Source of the DNA: Mycolicibacterium sphagni
Lineage (GTDB): Bacteria > Actinomycetota > Actinomycetes > Mycobacteriales > Mycobacteriaceae
Length of the DNA: 64,000 nt
NCBI RefSeq assembly: GCF_013337765.1
Contig: NZ_VBSB01000036.1
Coordinates: 124,001 to 188,000, forward strand
Direction of reading: 5' to 3'
Position numbers and translations under genes: made by a program. Shown here piece by piece: positions 1-8,888 of the stretch. The notes under the pieces were generated by a model, which was given only the letters and a program-made list of their open reading frames with translations, made no database searches and was not told the DNA's origin. Position 1 is the stretch's first letter. The number at the start of each line of letters is the position of its first letter.

Positions 1-503
1 ACCGGGCCGAGCGCCGCCACGAGCACCGGCATCTTCGTCTCGGCTCCGAGTGCAGTCGGGTTATGAACGGTGAACGTGTCATTCTCGACGTCGACAGGGC
101 CGGGCCCGGAGATCGCCGCATTGAACACCTGCAGGTAGTCGCGGGTGTACGCCGCCGGTTTGTCGTAGGGCAGGCCGAGCATGTCCCGAATGATCCAGTG
201 ATGCGAGGGGCCAACGCCGAGTGCCAGCCGCCCGTTCGAGATCGCATGCACCGAAAGCGCTTGGCGGGCAAGTGCGATGGGATGCTGCGCTTGCAGCGGG
301 ACCACGGCGGTTCCGAGCTCGATGCGCGTGCTGTGCGACGCCATCAACGCGACCATGCTCAGCAAGTCGAAATCGTCGGGCACCTGCGGCATCCACGCGG
401 TCGACAGCCCCGCCGCGTCGGCCCATTCGATATCGGCGATGAGCTTCTTCACCTTGCGGGCCATGTCGCCCCGCTCGGCACCGATCATCACACCAAGACG
501 CAT
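1..503 (-). CDS. LLM-class F420-dependent oxidoreductase, C-terminus cut by window edge
   Basis: The first 167 codons of a luciferase-like (LLM) flavin/F420 oxidoreductase read without interruption off the left edge. The N-terminus MRLGVMIGA, the segment ending in VALMASHSTRIELGTAVVP and the later RLALGVGPSHHW are characteristic of the F420-dependent branch, which binds the deazaflavin in a TIM barrel. The ATG overlaps the stop of the upstream B12-binding subunit by one base (TAATG), so the three minus-strand genes look translationally coupled. The substrate is unknown; the context suggests a redox step on an acyl-CoA or its precursor. The family call is fairly sure, the role is not. Confidence 0.85.
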   Translation of the reverse strand, partial: MRLGVMIGAERGDMARKVKKLIADIEWADAAGLSTAWMPQVPDDFDLLSMVALMASHSTRIELGTAVVPLQAQHPIALARQALSVHAISNGRLALGVGPSHHWIIRDMLGLPYDKPAAYTRDYLQVFNAAISGPGPVDVENDTFTVHNPTALGAETKMPVLVAALGP

Positions 504-904
504 TACTCGGCCACCTGTTCTGAGGTCAGTGCGCGGACGTCGCGGACCAAGGTGTCCAGTGACGTTCCGGTGGGGAATACCGCGGCCGCACCGGCTTCCA
601 GCAGCTTGGGTACGTCGCTCAACGGAATCGTGCCACCGACGATGACAGCGATATCGCCCGCGTCGGCGGCGCGCAGAGCATCGACGGTGCGCTGGGTCAG
701 GGCCAGGTGCGCACCGGAGAGGATCGAAAGCCCAACGACGGCAACGTCTTCCTGGAGGGCGATCGAGACGATGTCCTCGATGCGCTGCCGGATGCCGGTG
801 AAGATCACTTCGAAGCCGGCGTCACGTAGTGCGCGGGCCACGATCTTGGCGCCACGGTCATGACCGTCGAGGCCGGGTTTGGCGACCAGGATGCGGGCGC
901 TCAT
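503..904 (-). CDS. B12-binding small subunit of acyl-CoA mutase
   Basis: This 133-residue protein is a stand-alone cobalamin-binding domain, the C-terminal module of methylmalonyl-CoA mutase made as a separate subunit. The base-off/His-on signature is visible as PGLDGHDRGAK (DxHxxG) near residues 9-19, followed by SILSGAH and GGTIP, which line the nucleotide-tail pocket. The start was placed at MSARIL because its ATG overlaps the mutase stop (TGATG); an upstream in-frame Met would run 33 bases into the neighbour. It should pair with the large subunit just upstream. Split mutases of this shape include isobutyryl-CoA and 2-hydroxyisobutyryl-CoA mutases. Confidence 0.92.
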   Translation of the reverse strand: MSARILVAKPGLDGHDRGAKIVARALRDAGFEVIFTGIRQRIEDIVSIALQEDVAVVGLSILSGAHLALTQRTVDALRAADAGDIAVIVGGTIPLSDVPKLLEAGAAAVFPTGTSLDTLVRDVRALTSEQVAE

Positions 905-2481
905 CAGAAGACCACCGGCTGCTGGAATTCGCCCCACACCGACTTCAGCGTGGAGACCATCTCCCCCACCGTGCAGTAGGCGTTGGCGCAGTCGATCAGC
1001 TTGTGCATCAGGTTGTCGTCGCCTTCCGCCGAACGGGCCAGTGCGGCAAGCGCTTCCTTCACGGCGACGCCATCACGCTCGGCCTTGACCTTCGCGAGCC
1101 GCTTGAGCTGTTTGTCGCGGCCGTCGGCGTCCAGTTCGTAGGTGGCCAGATCCGGGGCGGGCTCGTCGACGACGAACTTGTTGACGCCGACCACCGGGCG
1201 CTCGCCCGACTCGACCTCCTGGTGGATCTTGTACGCCTCGTCGGCAATCAGACCCTGTAGATAGCCGTCCTCGATGGATTGCACCATGCCGCCATGCGCT
1301 TCGAGGTCGGCCATGATCTCGATGATGCGTTCTTCGGTCGCATCGGTGAGCGCCTCGACGAAATACGAGCCACCCAGCGGATCAGCCACCCGCGCAACAC
1401 CGGTCTCATAAGCCAGGATCTGCTGGGTACGCAGCGCCAGCGTCGCGGACTCCTCGCTGGGCAACGCGAAGGGTTCGTCCCACGCGGCGGTGAACATCGA
1501 CTGCACACCACCGAGCACCGAGGCCAGCGCCTCGTAGGCCACCCGGACCAGGTTGTTCTGCGCCTGCGGGGCGTACAACGACGCACCACCGGACACGCAC
1601 CCGAACCGGAACATCGAGGCCTTATCGGTCTGCGCGCCGTAGCGCTCCCGCACGATCGTGGCCCAACGACGGCGTCCGGCACGGTATTTGGCGATCTCCT
1701 CGAAGAAGTCGCCGTGGGTGTAGAAGAAGAACGAGATCTGCGGGGCGAACTTGTCGATCGTCATCCGGCCGCGTTCGACTACTGTGTCGCAGTACGTGAC
1801 CCCGTCGGCCAGGGTGAACGCCATCTCCTGGACGGCATTGGCACCGGCATCACGGAAGTGCGCGCCCGCCACCGAAATCGCGTTGAAGCGCGGCACCTCA
1901 GCCGCGCAGAACTCGATGGTGTCGGCGATCAAACGCAGCGACGGCGTCGGCGGCCAGATCCAGGTGCCGCGCGACGCGTATTCCTTGAGGATGTCGTTCT
2001 GGATGGTGCCGGTCAGCTTCTCGCGCGGCACCCCTTTCTTCTCCGCGGCCGCAACATAGAACGCCAGCAGGATGGCCGCGGTGCCGTTGATGGTGAAGCT
2101 CGTGCTGATCTTGTCCAGCGGAATGCTGTCGAACAGGATCTCGGCATCGGCCAGGGTGTCCACCGCAACGCCGACCCGGCCGACCTCTTCGCCGTACTCA
2201 GGATCGTCGGAGTCGTAGCCACACTGAGTCGGCAGATCCAGCGCCACCGACAGTCCGGTGCCACCCTGTTCGAGGAGATAGCGGTAACGGCTGTTCGACT
2301 CCTCTGCGGTGCCGAAGCCGGAATACTGGCGGAAGGTCCAGAGCCGTCCGCGGTAACCGCTTGAGAAGTTGCCCCGGGTGAAGGGGAATGCGCCCGGCGC
2401 GGGAGGATCGCCACTGCGGTCGGCCGGTCCATACACCGGCTCCAGTGGGATTCCCGACGACGTTTGGGATTGGTGTTCCAT
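904..2481 (-). CDS. Acyl-CoA mutase large subunit (methylmalonyl-CoA mutase family)
   Basis: A 525-residue TIM-barrel subunit of an adenosylcobalamin-dependent carbon-skeleton mutase, lacking the fused B12 domain of classical MutB (about 750 residues). FRQYSGFGTAEESN and TGTIQNDILKEY are family hallmarks. Counting residues, Tyr53, Arg171 and His208 keep exactly the spacing of Tyr89, Arg207 and His244 in Propionibacterium methylmalonyl-CoA mutase. Tyr89 and Arg207 contact the substrate carboxylate and are replaced in isobutyryl-CoA mutase. The substrate is therefore inferred to be a dicarboxylic acyl-CoA rather than isobutyryl-CoA. The gene is first in a three-gene minus-strand operon. Confidence 0.92.
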   Translation of the reverse strand: MEHQSQTSSGIPLEPVYGPADRSGDPPAPGAFPFTRGNFSSGYRGRLWTFRQYSGFGTAEESNSRYRYLLEQGGTGLSVALDLPTQCGYDSDDPEYGEEVGRVGVAVDTLADAEILFDSIPLDKISTSFTINGTAAILLAFYVAAAEKKGVPREKLTGTIQNDILKEYASRGTWIWPPTPSLRLIADTIEFCAAEVPRFNAISVAGAHFRDAGANAVQEMAFTLADGVTYCDTVVERGRMTIDKFAPQISFFFYTHGDFFEEIAKYRAGRRRWATIVRERYGAQTDKASMFRFGCVSGGASLYAPQAQNNLVRVAYEALASVLGGVQSMFTAAWDEPFALPSEESATLALRTQQILAYETGVARVADPLGGSYFVEALTDATEERIIEIMADLEAHGGMVQSIEDGYLQGLIADEAYKIHQEVESGERPVVGVNKFVVDEPAPDLATYELDADGRDKQLKRLAKVKAERDGVAVKEALAALARSAEGDDNLMHKLIDCANAYCTVGEMVSTLKSVWGEFQQPVVF

Positions 2482-2578
2482 CGGTGGATACCGTACTTGC
2501 AGTTTAGGAGAATGCCAATACCGCTTTGGGCAAGTCGTGTGCAGTTTCGACGGAAGACGCTGGTGAGGCTACCGGGCC

Positions 2579-3346
2579 CTAGGAGCGCAGGCGCCCGGAC
2601 AACAGGTGCGCCTGCTCGAGAAGCAGTGTCCCCAGTTCGTGGCGGCGGTCGGGCTTGAAGCGCGTCTCGACGCCGGTGAGGCTCAGCGCCCAGGACGGCC
2701 GACCGTTCTGGTCGAATACCGCCGCGCCGATGCCCCAGCTCCCCTCCACGATCAGCGCGGGATTCACGGCGTAGCCGGTGATGCGGGTGGCCTCGATCCT
2801 GGCTCGGATCGATTCCTCGCTGTGGTCGGGCCCCCAGTCCGCCACCGGGCAGCCCCGGGAGAAGTAATCGTCGACTTCACCGGCCGGCAGGTGACTCAGG
2901 ATCGCCAGCCCCGCCGAGGCCACGCCGAGCGGGAAGCGGATGCCCTCGTGCAGCACGTGGGAGCGCAGCGGAAAGCTGCCCTCCACACTGAGCAGGCAGA
3001 CTGTCTCGTCACCCCGGCGCGCCGACAGGAACGCGCTCTCACCGGTCTCTGCGGCCAGCCGGGCAACCACTTCGCGGGCTTGGTCGGTGACGTCATAGCG
3101 ATGTGCGGCAACGGCGCCCAACAGATACATCTCCGGCCCCAACAACCATCGCCCCGTTTTGGCGTCGCGATCGATCAGCCCGACGTCGGCCAACGAGGTC
3201 AGTAAGCGGTGGGCCGTCGGACGGGCGAGGCCGGCGACTTTCCCCAGCTCGGTGGTGGACGCGCCCTCGGGTTCGGCGGCACTGACCGCGCCCAGCAGCG
3301 CCGCTACTCGCGCAACCACGGGCGATCGGTCTGGGCGAGCAGTCAC
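2579..3346 (-). CDS. IclR-family transcriptional regulator
   Basis: A 255-residue IclR-type regulator: an N-terminal winged helix (about residues 10-70, with TTELGKVAGLARPTAHRLL as recognition region) and a C-terminal effector-binding domain (about 85-250). The GTG at the coordinate given was chosen because residues upstream of VTARPDRSP look non-coding and the family starts close to the helix-turn-helix. It lies 97 bases upstream of the mutase operon on the same strand and diverges from scoAB, so it plausibly controls one or both. IclR proteins usually sense small organic acids or aromatic catabolites. The effector is unknown. Confidence 0.9.
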   Translation of the reverse strand: MTARPDRSPVVARVAALLGAVSAAEPEGASTTELGKVAGLARPTAHRLLTSLADVGLIDRDAKTGRWLLGPEMYLLGAVAAHRYDVTDQAREVVARLAAETGESAFLSARRGDETVCLLSVEGSFPLRSHVLHEGIRFPLGVASAGLAILSHLPAGEVDDYFSRGCPVADWGPDHSEESIRARIEATRITGYAVNPALIVEGSWGIGAAVFDQNGRPSWALSLTGVETRFKPDRRHELGTLLLEQAHLLSGRLRS

Positions 3347-3522
3347 GGAACCCGATCCTAGGCGTTCATCAGATGGACACCATGCGGATCGGCTATCGCA
3401 CTGCGAACACCTTCGCCACGGATCGCCTTCAGTGGTTGACTGCTCAGGGCGCTGCTTGTTGAGTGGGTACCGGCACGAGGTTGCGTTTACAGAGTGAACG
3501 CCCGCTGGTTTGGGAAGGTGCG

Positions 3523-4287
3523 ATGACATCGAAGGTGTATGAGTCGGCTGCCAGTGCAGTTGCCGATATCACCAGCGGCGCGACGCTGGCCGTCGGCGGC
3601 TTCGGCCTGTGCGGGATTCCCGACGGTTTGATCCAAGCCCTGCTCGACTCGAGCGTGACCGACCTGGAGGTGTTCTCCAACAACTGCGGCGTCGACGACT
3701 ACGGCCTGGGAATCCTCTTGTCCGACAGACGTATCCGCCGCATCACCGCGTCATACGTCGGGGAGAACAAGGAATTCGCCCGGCAATATCTCGCCGGTGA
3801 ACTCGAGGTCGAACTGACCCCGCAGGGCACGCTGGCCGAACGGCTGCGCGCCGGTGGAGCCGGGATACCCGCCTTCTACACCCCCGCCGGCGTCGGCAGC
3901 GTGGTCTCCGACGGCGGGCTGCCCTGGCGCTATGCCGAGGACGGTTCGGTGGCGATCGCCTCACCACCCAAGGAAACCCGCGTGTTCGGCGACAAGCGGT
4001 ATGTCCTGGAAGAGTCGATCAACGCCGACTTCGCCCTTGTCCACGCGCTCCGCGGCGACACCGACGGCAACCTGGTCTTCAACAGGTCGGCGATGAACTT
4101 CAACCCGCTGTGCGCGATGGCCGGTCGCATCGCCATCGCTCAGGTCGAGGAACTCGTCGAGCCGGGCGACATCGATCCGGCGACCGTGCATCTGCCCGGT
4201 GTCTTCATCTCGCGCATCGTGCACACCGGACCGCAGCAGAAGCGCATTGAGAAACGAACTGTCCGCGCGGCACAGGAAGCGAACTGA
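3523..4287 (+). CDS. scoA: 3-oxoacid CoA-transferase subunit A
   Basis: A 254-residue alpha subunit of a class I CoA-transferase, which moves CoA from succinyl-CoA to a 3-oxoacid such as acetoacetate. AVGGFGLCGIPDGLIQAL near the N-terminus and NNCGVDDYGLG match the SCOT A family. The ATG of MTSKVYESA was chosen because GGAAGGTG lies just upstream; an in-frame start 60 bases earlier adds an unconserved leader. The stop overlaps the scoB start (ATGA). A 3-oxoadipate CoA-transferase (PcaI-like) role cannot be excluded, since IclR regulators often control such genes. Confidence 0.9.
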   Translation: MTSKVYESAASAVADITSGATLAVGGFGLCGIPDGLIQALLDSSVTDLEVFSNNCGVDDYGLGILLSDRRIRRITASYVGENKEFARQYLAGELEVELTPQGTLAERLRAGGAGIPAFYTPAGVGSVVSDGGLPWRYAEDGSVAIASPPKETRVFGDKRYVLEESINADFALVHALRGDTDGNLVFNRSAMNFNPLCAMAGRIAIAQVEELVEPGDIDPATVHLPGVFISRIVHTGPQQKRIEKRTVRAAQEAN

Positions 4288-4949
4288 TGACTGACGCAAC
4301 AGCGACGGCAGGGTGGACCCGCGACCAGATGGCGGCGCGCGCTGCCGCGGAGATGATCGACGGCGAATACGTCAATCTCGGCATCGGGTTGCCCACCCTC
4401 ATCCCGAACTATCTGGGCGCCGGTGTGCGGGTGACTCTGCACTCGGAGAACGGCATCCTGGGAACCGGGCCCTACCCCACTGAAGATGCGGTCGACGCCG
4501 ACCTCATCAATGCCGGCAAGGAGACCGTGACCGTCAATCCCGGTGCGGCCTTCTTCGATTCGGCGTTGTCATTCGGGATGATCCGCGGCGGCCATATCGA
4601 CACCGCGGTGCTGGGCGGCATGGAGGTGTCTCAGACCGGCGACCTCGCCAACTGGATGGTCCCCGGGAAAATGGTCAAAGGCATGGGCGGCGCGATGGAC
4701 CTCGTGCACGGGGCGGCGCGCGTCATCGTGCTGATGGAACACACCGACCGAGCCGGCAACCCCAAGATCGTGAAGCAGTGCTCGCTGCCGCTGACCGGCG
4801 TCGGCGTCGTCGACCGGATCATCACCAACCTGGGCATCATCGACGTCGTCGGCGACGGGACCCTGGTGCTGCGCGAGCTGGCGCCCGGCGTCGAGGCCGC
4901 GGACATCATCGCGGCGACCGAACCCGAACTGACGGTGGCGCTGTCCTGA
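4287..4949 (+). CDS. scoB: 3-oxoacid CoA-transferase subunit B
   Basis: The 220-residue beta subunit of the CoA-transferase, coupled to scoA by an ATGA overlap. It carries the catalytic glutamate motif SENGILGTGPYP, the residue that forms the covalent glutamyl-CoA intermediate, preceded by NLGIGLPTLIPNY. The later stretch GGAMDLVHGAARVIVLMEH is also typical of SCOT B. The two subunits should form a cytosolic A2B2 enzyme feeding acetoacetyl-CoA to thiolases. Length is normal for the family. Confidence 0.93.
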   Translation: MTDATATAGWTRDQMAARAAAEMIDGEYVNLGIGLPTLIPNYLGAGVRVTLHSENGILGTGPYPTEDAVDADLINAGKETVTVNPGAAFFDSALSFGMIRGGHIDTAVLGGMEVSQTGDLANWMVPGKMVKGMGGAMDLVHGAARVIVLMEHTDRAGNPKIVKQCSLPLTGVGVVDRIITNLGIIDVVGDGTLVLRELAPGVEAADIIAATEPELTVALS

Positions 4950-4956
4950 TCCGGCG

Positions 4957-5250
4957 TCAGAAGCCGGCGAGGATCACCGCGTTGGTGTCCGCGGCCGCCT
5001 GCCGCAGTCCGCGCGCAGCGCTGTAGGCCTCCGAGTCGTACCACGCCTGCGCGGCCTCGACCGACTCGAACTCCAGCACCACGGTCTGATGGCCGTGCCA
5101 GTTACCTTCGAGCACTTGCGGTTTGGCGTCCACGGCCAGCACCTTGACACCGCCCATCGCGGCACCCGCGGCCTTGCCGTACGCCTTCATCCCCTCGGGG
5201 TCTTTGATTTCCTCGGTCAAGATGACATATCCCTTAGGGGCCATAGTCAT
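4957..5250 (-). CDS. DUF1330 family protein
   Basis: A 97-residue protein of the DUF1330 / dimeric alpha-beta barrel type: YVILTEEIKDPEGMKAYGKAA at the start, then a stretch ending QTVVLEFESVEAAQAWYDS. These small proteins form ferredoxin-like dimers; their activity is mostly unknown. The start was placed at the ATG preceded by GAGGAGCGGC; a second ATG two codons in is possible. It converges on scoB with a 7-base gap and diverges from the aldehyde dehydrogenase. Confidence 0.85.
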   Translation of the reverse strand: MTMAPKGYVILTEEIKDPEGMKAYGKAAGAAMGGVKVLAVDAKPQVLEGNWHGHQTVVLEFESVEAAQAWYDSEAYSAARGLRQAAADTNAVILAGF

Positions 5251-5324
5251 GCCGCTCCTCTCATGCGAGAATGTAGTTCTCGTATTTCGAGTGACAGATT
5301 TCCACGCCATTAGGGGTAAACGCA

Positions 5325-6809
5325 ATGACCAATGTCGACGCTGACACGGGTGTGCTGGCCGGCGAGCAGCGCATGCTCATCGACGGAGAGCTTCGCCTCA
5401 CTGATTCCGGGGCGACGTTCGACGTCATCCATCCGGCGTCCGAGGAGGTTGTCGGTCAGGCCACCGACGGGACCGTGACCGACATCGAACGGGCGACCGC
5501 CGCGGCGCGCCGGGCATTCGACACGACTGACTGGTCGCGCGATCTGGAGTTCCGCTACCACTGCCTCAATCAACTCCACGAGGCGCTGACCGCCGAGCAG
5601 GAACGGCTGCGGCGCATCGTGATCACCGAAGTCGGTTGTCCGGTCTCGGTCAGCGGGTCGCAGATCGAGAGCCCGATCGCCGAGGTGCGGCACTGGGCCG
5701 AGCACGGCCGCAACTTCGACTACCTGGTCGACACCGGCACCCACGAAACCCAGCTCGGCCCGGCGCGGCGCAAGATCCACTACGAGCCGGTCGGCGTCGT
5801 CGGCGCGATCACCCCGTGGAACGTTCCCTTCTACCTCAACATCGCCGAAACCGTCCCGGCACTGATGGCCGGCAACACCGTCGTGCTCAAGCCCGCGCAG
5901 CTGACCCCGTGGTCCGGCACCGAGCTCGGCAGGATCATCGCCGAGAAGACCGACATCCCGGCCGGGGTGTTCAATGTCGTCACCTCCAATGCCAACGAGG
6001 TCGGCGCGGCCCTGTCGGCCGATCCGCGGGTGGACATGATCACCTTCACCGGCTCGACCGCCACCGGCCGGGCGATCCTGGCCGCGGCCGCGCCGACGGT
6101 CAAGAAGACCCTGCTCGAGCTCGGCGGCAAGTCCACGCACATCGTCTGCGACGACGCGGATTTCAACGCCTGCCTGCCGATGGCGGCGATGTTCGCCTGC
6201 GTCATGTCCGGCCAGAGCTGCATCCTGTCGAGCCGAGTCCTGTTGCCGCGCAGTCGCTATGACGAGGGCCTGGAGATCCTCAAGACCATGATGGCGAACT
6301 TTCCGGTCGGCGACCCGTGGACTCCCGGCAACCTGCAGGGCCCGCAGATCAGTGCGATGCAGCGCGAGAAGACGCTGAGCCTGATCCAGTCCGGTATCGC
6401 CGACGGCGCCAGGCTGATCACCGGTGGCGGCATCCCGGAGAATCTGCCCACCGGCTATTACGTGCAGCCGACGCTGCTCGCCGACGTCGACCCCACGTCG
6501 ACGATCGCCCAGACCGAGATCTTCGGGCCGGTGATCACCGTGACCCCGTACGACACCGACGACGAGGCCGTCGAGATCTCCAACAACACCATCTACGGGC
6601 TGTCCGGCGATGTCACCAGCGGTGACGACGAACGCGCGCTGAACATCGCGCTGCGGCTGCGCACCGGCAGCGTGACCACCAACGGGCATTCGTTCTTCGG
6701 TATCACCAGTCCGTTCGGCGGCACCAAGCAGAGCGGACTGGGTCACCGCAACGGTGACGAGGGCTACCGGGAGTACCTGAATATGAAGACGATCGGCGTG
6801 CGACCCTAG
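5325..6809 (+). CDS. NAD(P)-dependent aldehyde dehydrogenase
   Basis: A 494-residue aldehyde dehydrogenase of normal family length that oxidises an aldehyde to the acid. The cofactor region GAITPWNVPFYLN, the general base Glu265 in LELGGK and the nucleophile Cys299 in GQSC are all present, as is the C-terminal FGGTKQSGLGH. The substrate is not predictable; the Mycobacterium genus has many such paralogues. The ATG follows a weak purine stretch (AGGGGT). It is divergent from the DUF1330 gene and convergent with the small membrane protein downstream. Confidence 0.92.
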   Translation: MTNVDADTGVLAGEQRMLIDGELRLTDSGATFDVIHPASEEVVGQATDGTVTDIERATAAARRAFDTTDWSRDLEFRYHCLNQLHEALTAEQERLRRIVITEVGCPVSVSGSQIESPIAEVRHWAEHGRNFDYLVDTGTHETQLGPARRKIHYEPVGVVGAITPWNVPFYLNIAETVPALMAGNTVVLKPAQLTPWSGTELGRIIAEKTDIPAGVFNVVTSNANEVGAALSADPRVDMITFTGSTATGRAILAAAAPTVKKTLLELGGKSTHIVCDDADFNACLPMAAMFACVMSGQSCILSSRVLLPRSRYDEGLEILKTMMANFPVGDPWTPGNLQGPQISAMQREKTLSLIQSGIADGARLITGGGIPENLPTGYYVQPTLLADVDPTSTIAQTEIFGPVITVTPYDTDDEAVEISNNTIYGLSGDVTSGDDERALNIALRLRTGSVTTNGHSFFGITSPFGGTKQSGLGHRNGDEGYREYLNMKTIGVRP

Positions 6810-6822
6810 GATTCGGGGCTGA

Positions 6823-7146
6823 TCAGTTCCCGAGGTTGCGGGTGATGATCCAGCCCGGGATGAAAACCAACATGGTGAGCACCGGTGCCAGGCAACCGAT
6901 CAGCATCCCGCGACCGACTTGGGCGGCCGTACCGCCGCGACGGGTCAGCGCCCAGCCGGTCAGCGCGTCGATGACGAGGACGGGCAGCGCGACGATCGGC
7001 AGCAGGAACCACGCGGTGACCATGACGACCCAGGTAAGGAACTCCAGGGCGAGGATGTTCAATGCGAGCGCCGCGAAACCGGCAGCGCTGTAACGCCGTT
7101 CCAGCGTCATGGGGTGCGCCTGCTCATCACGAGAGCCAGAAGACAT
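6823..7146 (-). CDS. Small membrane protein at the end of the type VII-like cassette
   Basis: A 107-residue integral membrane protein of unknown family. Three hydrophobic spans are visible: about residues 22-40, 43-65 and 80-100, separated by a short TRRGG loop. The ATG given overlaps the upstream membrane-protein gene by 20 bases; an internal ATG (MTLERRYS) 36 bases downstream would remove the overlap and may be the true start. It is the last of four co-directional genes whose first two products look like ESX substrates. A membrane immunity or anchoring role is possible but is inference from position only. Confidence 0.65.
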   Translation of the reverse strand: MSSGSRDEQAHPMTLERRYSAAGFAALALNILALEFLTWVVMVTAWFLLPIVALPVLVIDALTGWALTRRGGTAAQVGRGMLIGCLAPVLTMLVFIPGWIITRNLGN

Positions 7147-7456
7147 ACCCGAGGGCTCCTATCAGGAAGATGACCGCCGCAGTGGCGGTGCCGATAGCTA
7201 GTCCGCGCAGAGTGGGTCGGCGCGTGGCCAGGAACGGCACGGCCACGATCAGCGCGATGAGCACCGCGATGCCGGTAGCGGCGAGCACCTTGTGGCCTTC
7301 GGCGACGCGGGTGTGGTCGCGGAAGCCGAGTTTGGTCGCGGTCAGCATCGCGGCGAGGAACAGACCGCACACTAGCTGGAACAGGATCAGTGTTGACCAG
7401 GTCGCCACCTTCCACGTCTGGTCGTCGAGTCGATGTTTCACCGGCCGATCGCTCAT
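7127..7456 (-). CDS. Small membrane protein with three to four predicted spans
   Basis: A 109-residue hydrophobic protein of unknown family. Spans are visible around residues 20-40 (STLILFQLVCGLFLAAM), 58-75 (LAATGIAVLIALIVAVPF) and 85-107 (IGTATAAVIFLIGALGYVFW). Its ATG overlaps the stop of the large WXG-containing gene by four bases (ATGA), so the two are translationally coupled. That makes it a candidate partner, for example a membrane tether or protective factor, for the upstream protein. No enzymatic motif is seen. Confidence 0.75.
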   Translation of the reverse strand: MSDRPVKHRLDDQTWKVATWSTLILFQLVCGLFLAAMLTATKLGFRDHTRVAEGHKVLAATGIAVLIALIVAVPFLATRRPTLRGLAIGTATAAVIFLIGALGYVFWLS

Positions 7457-8871
7457 GACGGCACCCCGACAGTCGACGGGGGCGGCACGGCCGAGGGCAG
7501 GTTGTCTGGCGAGCCGAATGCAGTGGCTGGCAATGGCACGGGCACATCGTATTTGGTGCTCCAGCCGCCGTTGTCGAACGGCGCGAACGCCTTTCCACCG
7601 CTGCCTACATCGTGGTGGAAAGGCAGGTTGGTCATGGGGCCCTGCTGTCCACCGGCGGCGGCGTTGTCGATAAGCACGGTGTGCGTCATCCCGTTGGGCA
7701 TGTCTTGGTAGACCTCCATCGAGGGATAGTCGGTGCGGGTGCCGTTGACGGTCACCCCGTTGGCGCCTGGGGTGAACACCAGGTCCCCGTTGACAGTGAC
7801 CTGGTGGGCGTCCATTGTGGTCGGATCGCGTGTCCAGCCCGGGGCGAAGGGATTACCGGAGTCGTATTTGATTCGCACCGAGCCGTCTTGGAGTTGAATG
7901 ACGGCGCCGGTGGGATGTCCGATGCGGACCTCGCCGGAGGACCCGTCGGAGTTTTCCAGCACCGACGGGTTCTGGCGCATGATGACGATTCCGTTGTCGT
8001 AGTCGATGATGGTGGTGACTTTGGTGTCTTCAGGATCGAAATGCGCGTTGGCGCCACGATTGTTGCCCAGGTCGTGCGTCCAGGGTGGAAAAGACCGCAC
8101 TTCGCGGTCGGGGATCCACTGCGACGAGCGGACCACGCCTTGGCCGGGCACCGGTTTGATGCGGACCACCTCGACATCTGAGTTGGTGCCGCGGAACTTC
8201 GGGTCGTAGGTGTGCGGATCCAGTCCGGCGGCGGTGGTCCAATCCGACGTCGAGACGGGGTCGCGCCCGAATACGTTACGGAAGGCCTCGATCTGATTGC
8301 GGCGTCGCTCGTCTTCTCGTGGCGGCGCAAGAGGGACATCAAATGCTTGGACGTTTTCGGGTGACTCAGAGAACCCTCTGCTGTTCAGTTCCAATGTCGC
8401 GGAACTGATTCTGGCGGCAATGTCCTTATCGGCCGCGCTGAGTGCGGCCGCGCGAGCCGTGATCGTCGCCGCAATCTGCCGCATCGCTGCGACTCGAACG
8501 CCACTGCGCTTGGTGGTATCGGTGACCGAGAGGTCTTCGCCCACGGTGAAGCCGGCTTCGCGGGCCTCCTCGATGGCCTCAACGGCCTGCCGCTTGAGAT
8601 AGTCGAGCTGATCAGCCCCGCGGCGTGCGATTGTCGCGGCTCCGCTCAACGTGTCGGCCAGGCCACGAACCTTCATCAGATCACCGAAGGCGCGTTCTTG
8701 CGCCGCGTCGGCGGCCGCACCCCTCCATGCGGTGCCGCCTGGCGCCAGCATGCCTCTGTGCACGCCGTCGAAGGACTCTTCCCAGTGCACGGCTGTTGCA
8801 CTCCAGTCGGTGGCGGCGCGTGAGAGATGCTCAGTGTCCCAGGCGAAAATCCGCGACAAGGTCGGCAGCAC
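7453..8871 (-). CDS. Large WXG-type putative ESX (type VII) substrate, Rv0026-like
   Basis: A 472-residue protein with an N-terminal helical WXG100-like hairpin (Trp49-Arg50-Gly51) followed by helices to about residue 170. A distinct C-terminal domain (about 190-440) contains NVFGRDPVSTSDWTTAAGLD, then KPVPGQGVVRSSQWIP, then DYDNGIVIMRQNPSV. From memory this resembles the M. tuberculosis Rv0026 family, of unknown function. The GTG start gives MLPTLSRIFAWDTEHL, the usual family N-terminus, 17 bases after the EspC-like gene. No catalytic motif is recognised in the C-terminal part. The arrangement resembles a polymorphic ESX effector with its small partner. Confidence 0.8.
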   Translation of the reverse strand: MLPTLSRIFAWDTEHLSRAATDWSATAVHWEESFDGVHRGMLAPGGTAWRGAAADAAQERAFGDLMKVRGLADTLSGAATIARRGADQLDYLKRQAVEAIEEAREAGFTVGEDLSVTDTTKRSGVRVAAMRQIAATITARAAALSAADKDIAARISSATLELNSRGFSESPENVQAFDVPLAPPREDERRRNQIEAFRNVFGRDPVSTSDWTTAAGLDPHTYDPKFRGTNSDVEVVRIKPVPGQGVVRSSQWIPDREVRSFPPWTHDLGNNRGANAHFDPEDTKVTTIIDYDNGIVIMRQNPSVLENSDGSSGEVRIGHPTGAVIQLQDGSVRIKYDSGNPFAPGWTRDPTTMDAHQVTVNGDLVFTPGANGVTVNGTRTDYPSMEVYQDMPNGMTHTVLIDNAAAGGQQGPMTNLPFHHDVGSGGKAFAPFDNGGWSTKYDVPVPLPATAFGSPDNLPSAVPPPSTVGVPS

Positions 8872-8888
8872 CGCACCGGTAACAGCAT

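Noticed and set aside
2482..2578. Cobalamin riboswitch upstream of the B12 mutase
   Set aside because: The gap of 97 bases is too short and shows none of the conserved B12-box sequence.
5310..6746. 478-residue open frame on the minus strand
   Set aside because: It is antisense to the aldehyde dehydrogenase, whose motifs are complete; its composition (Arg, Asp, Val, Gly rich) is that of a GC-rich shadow frame.
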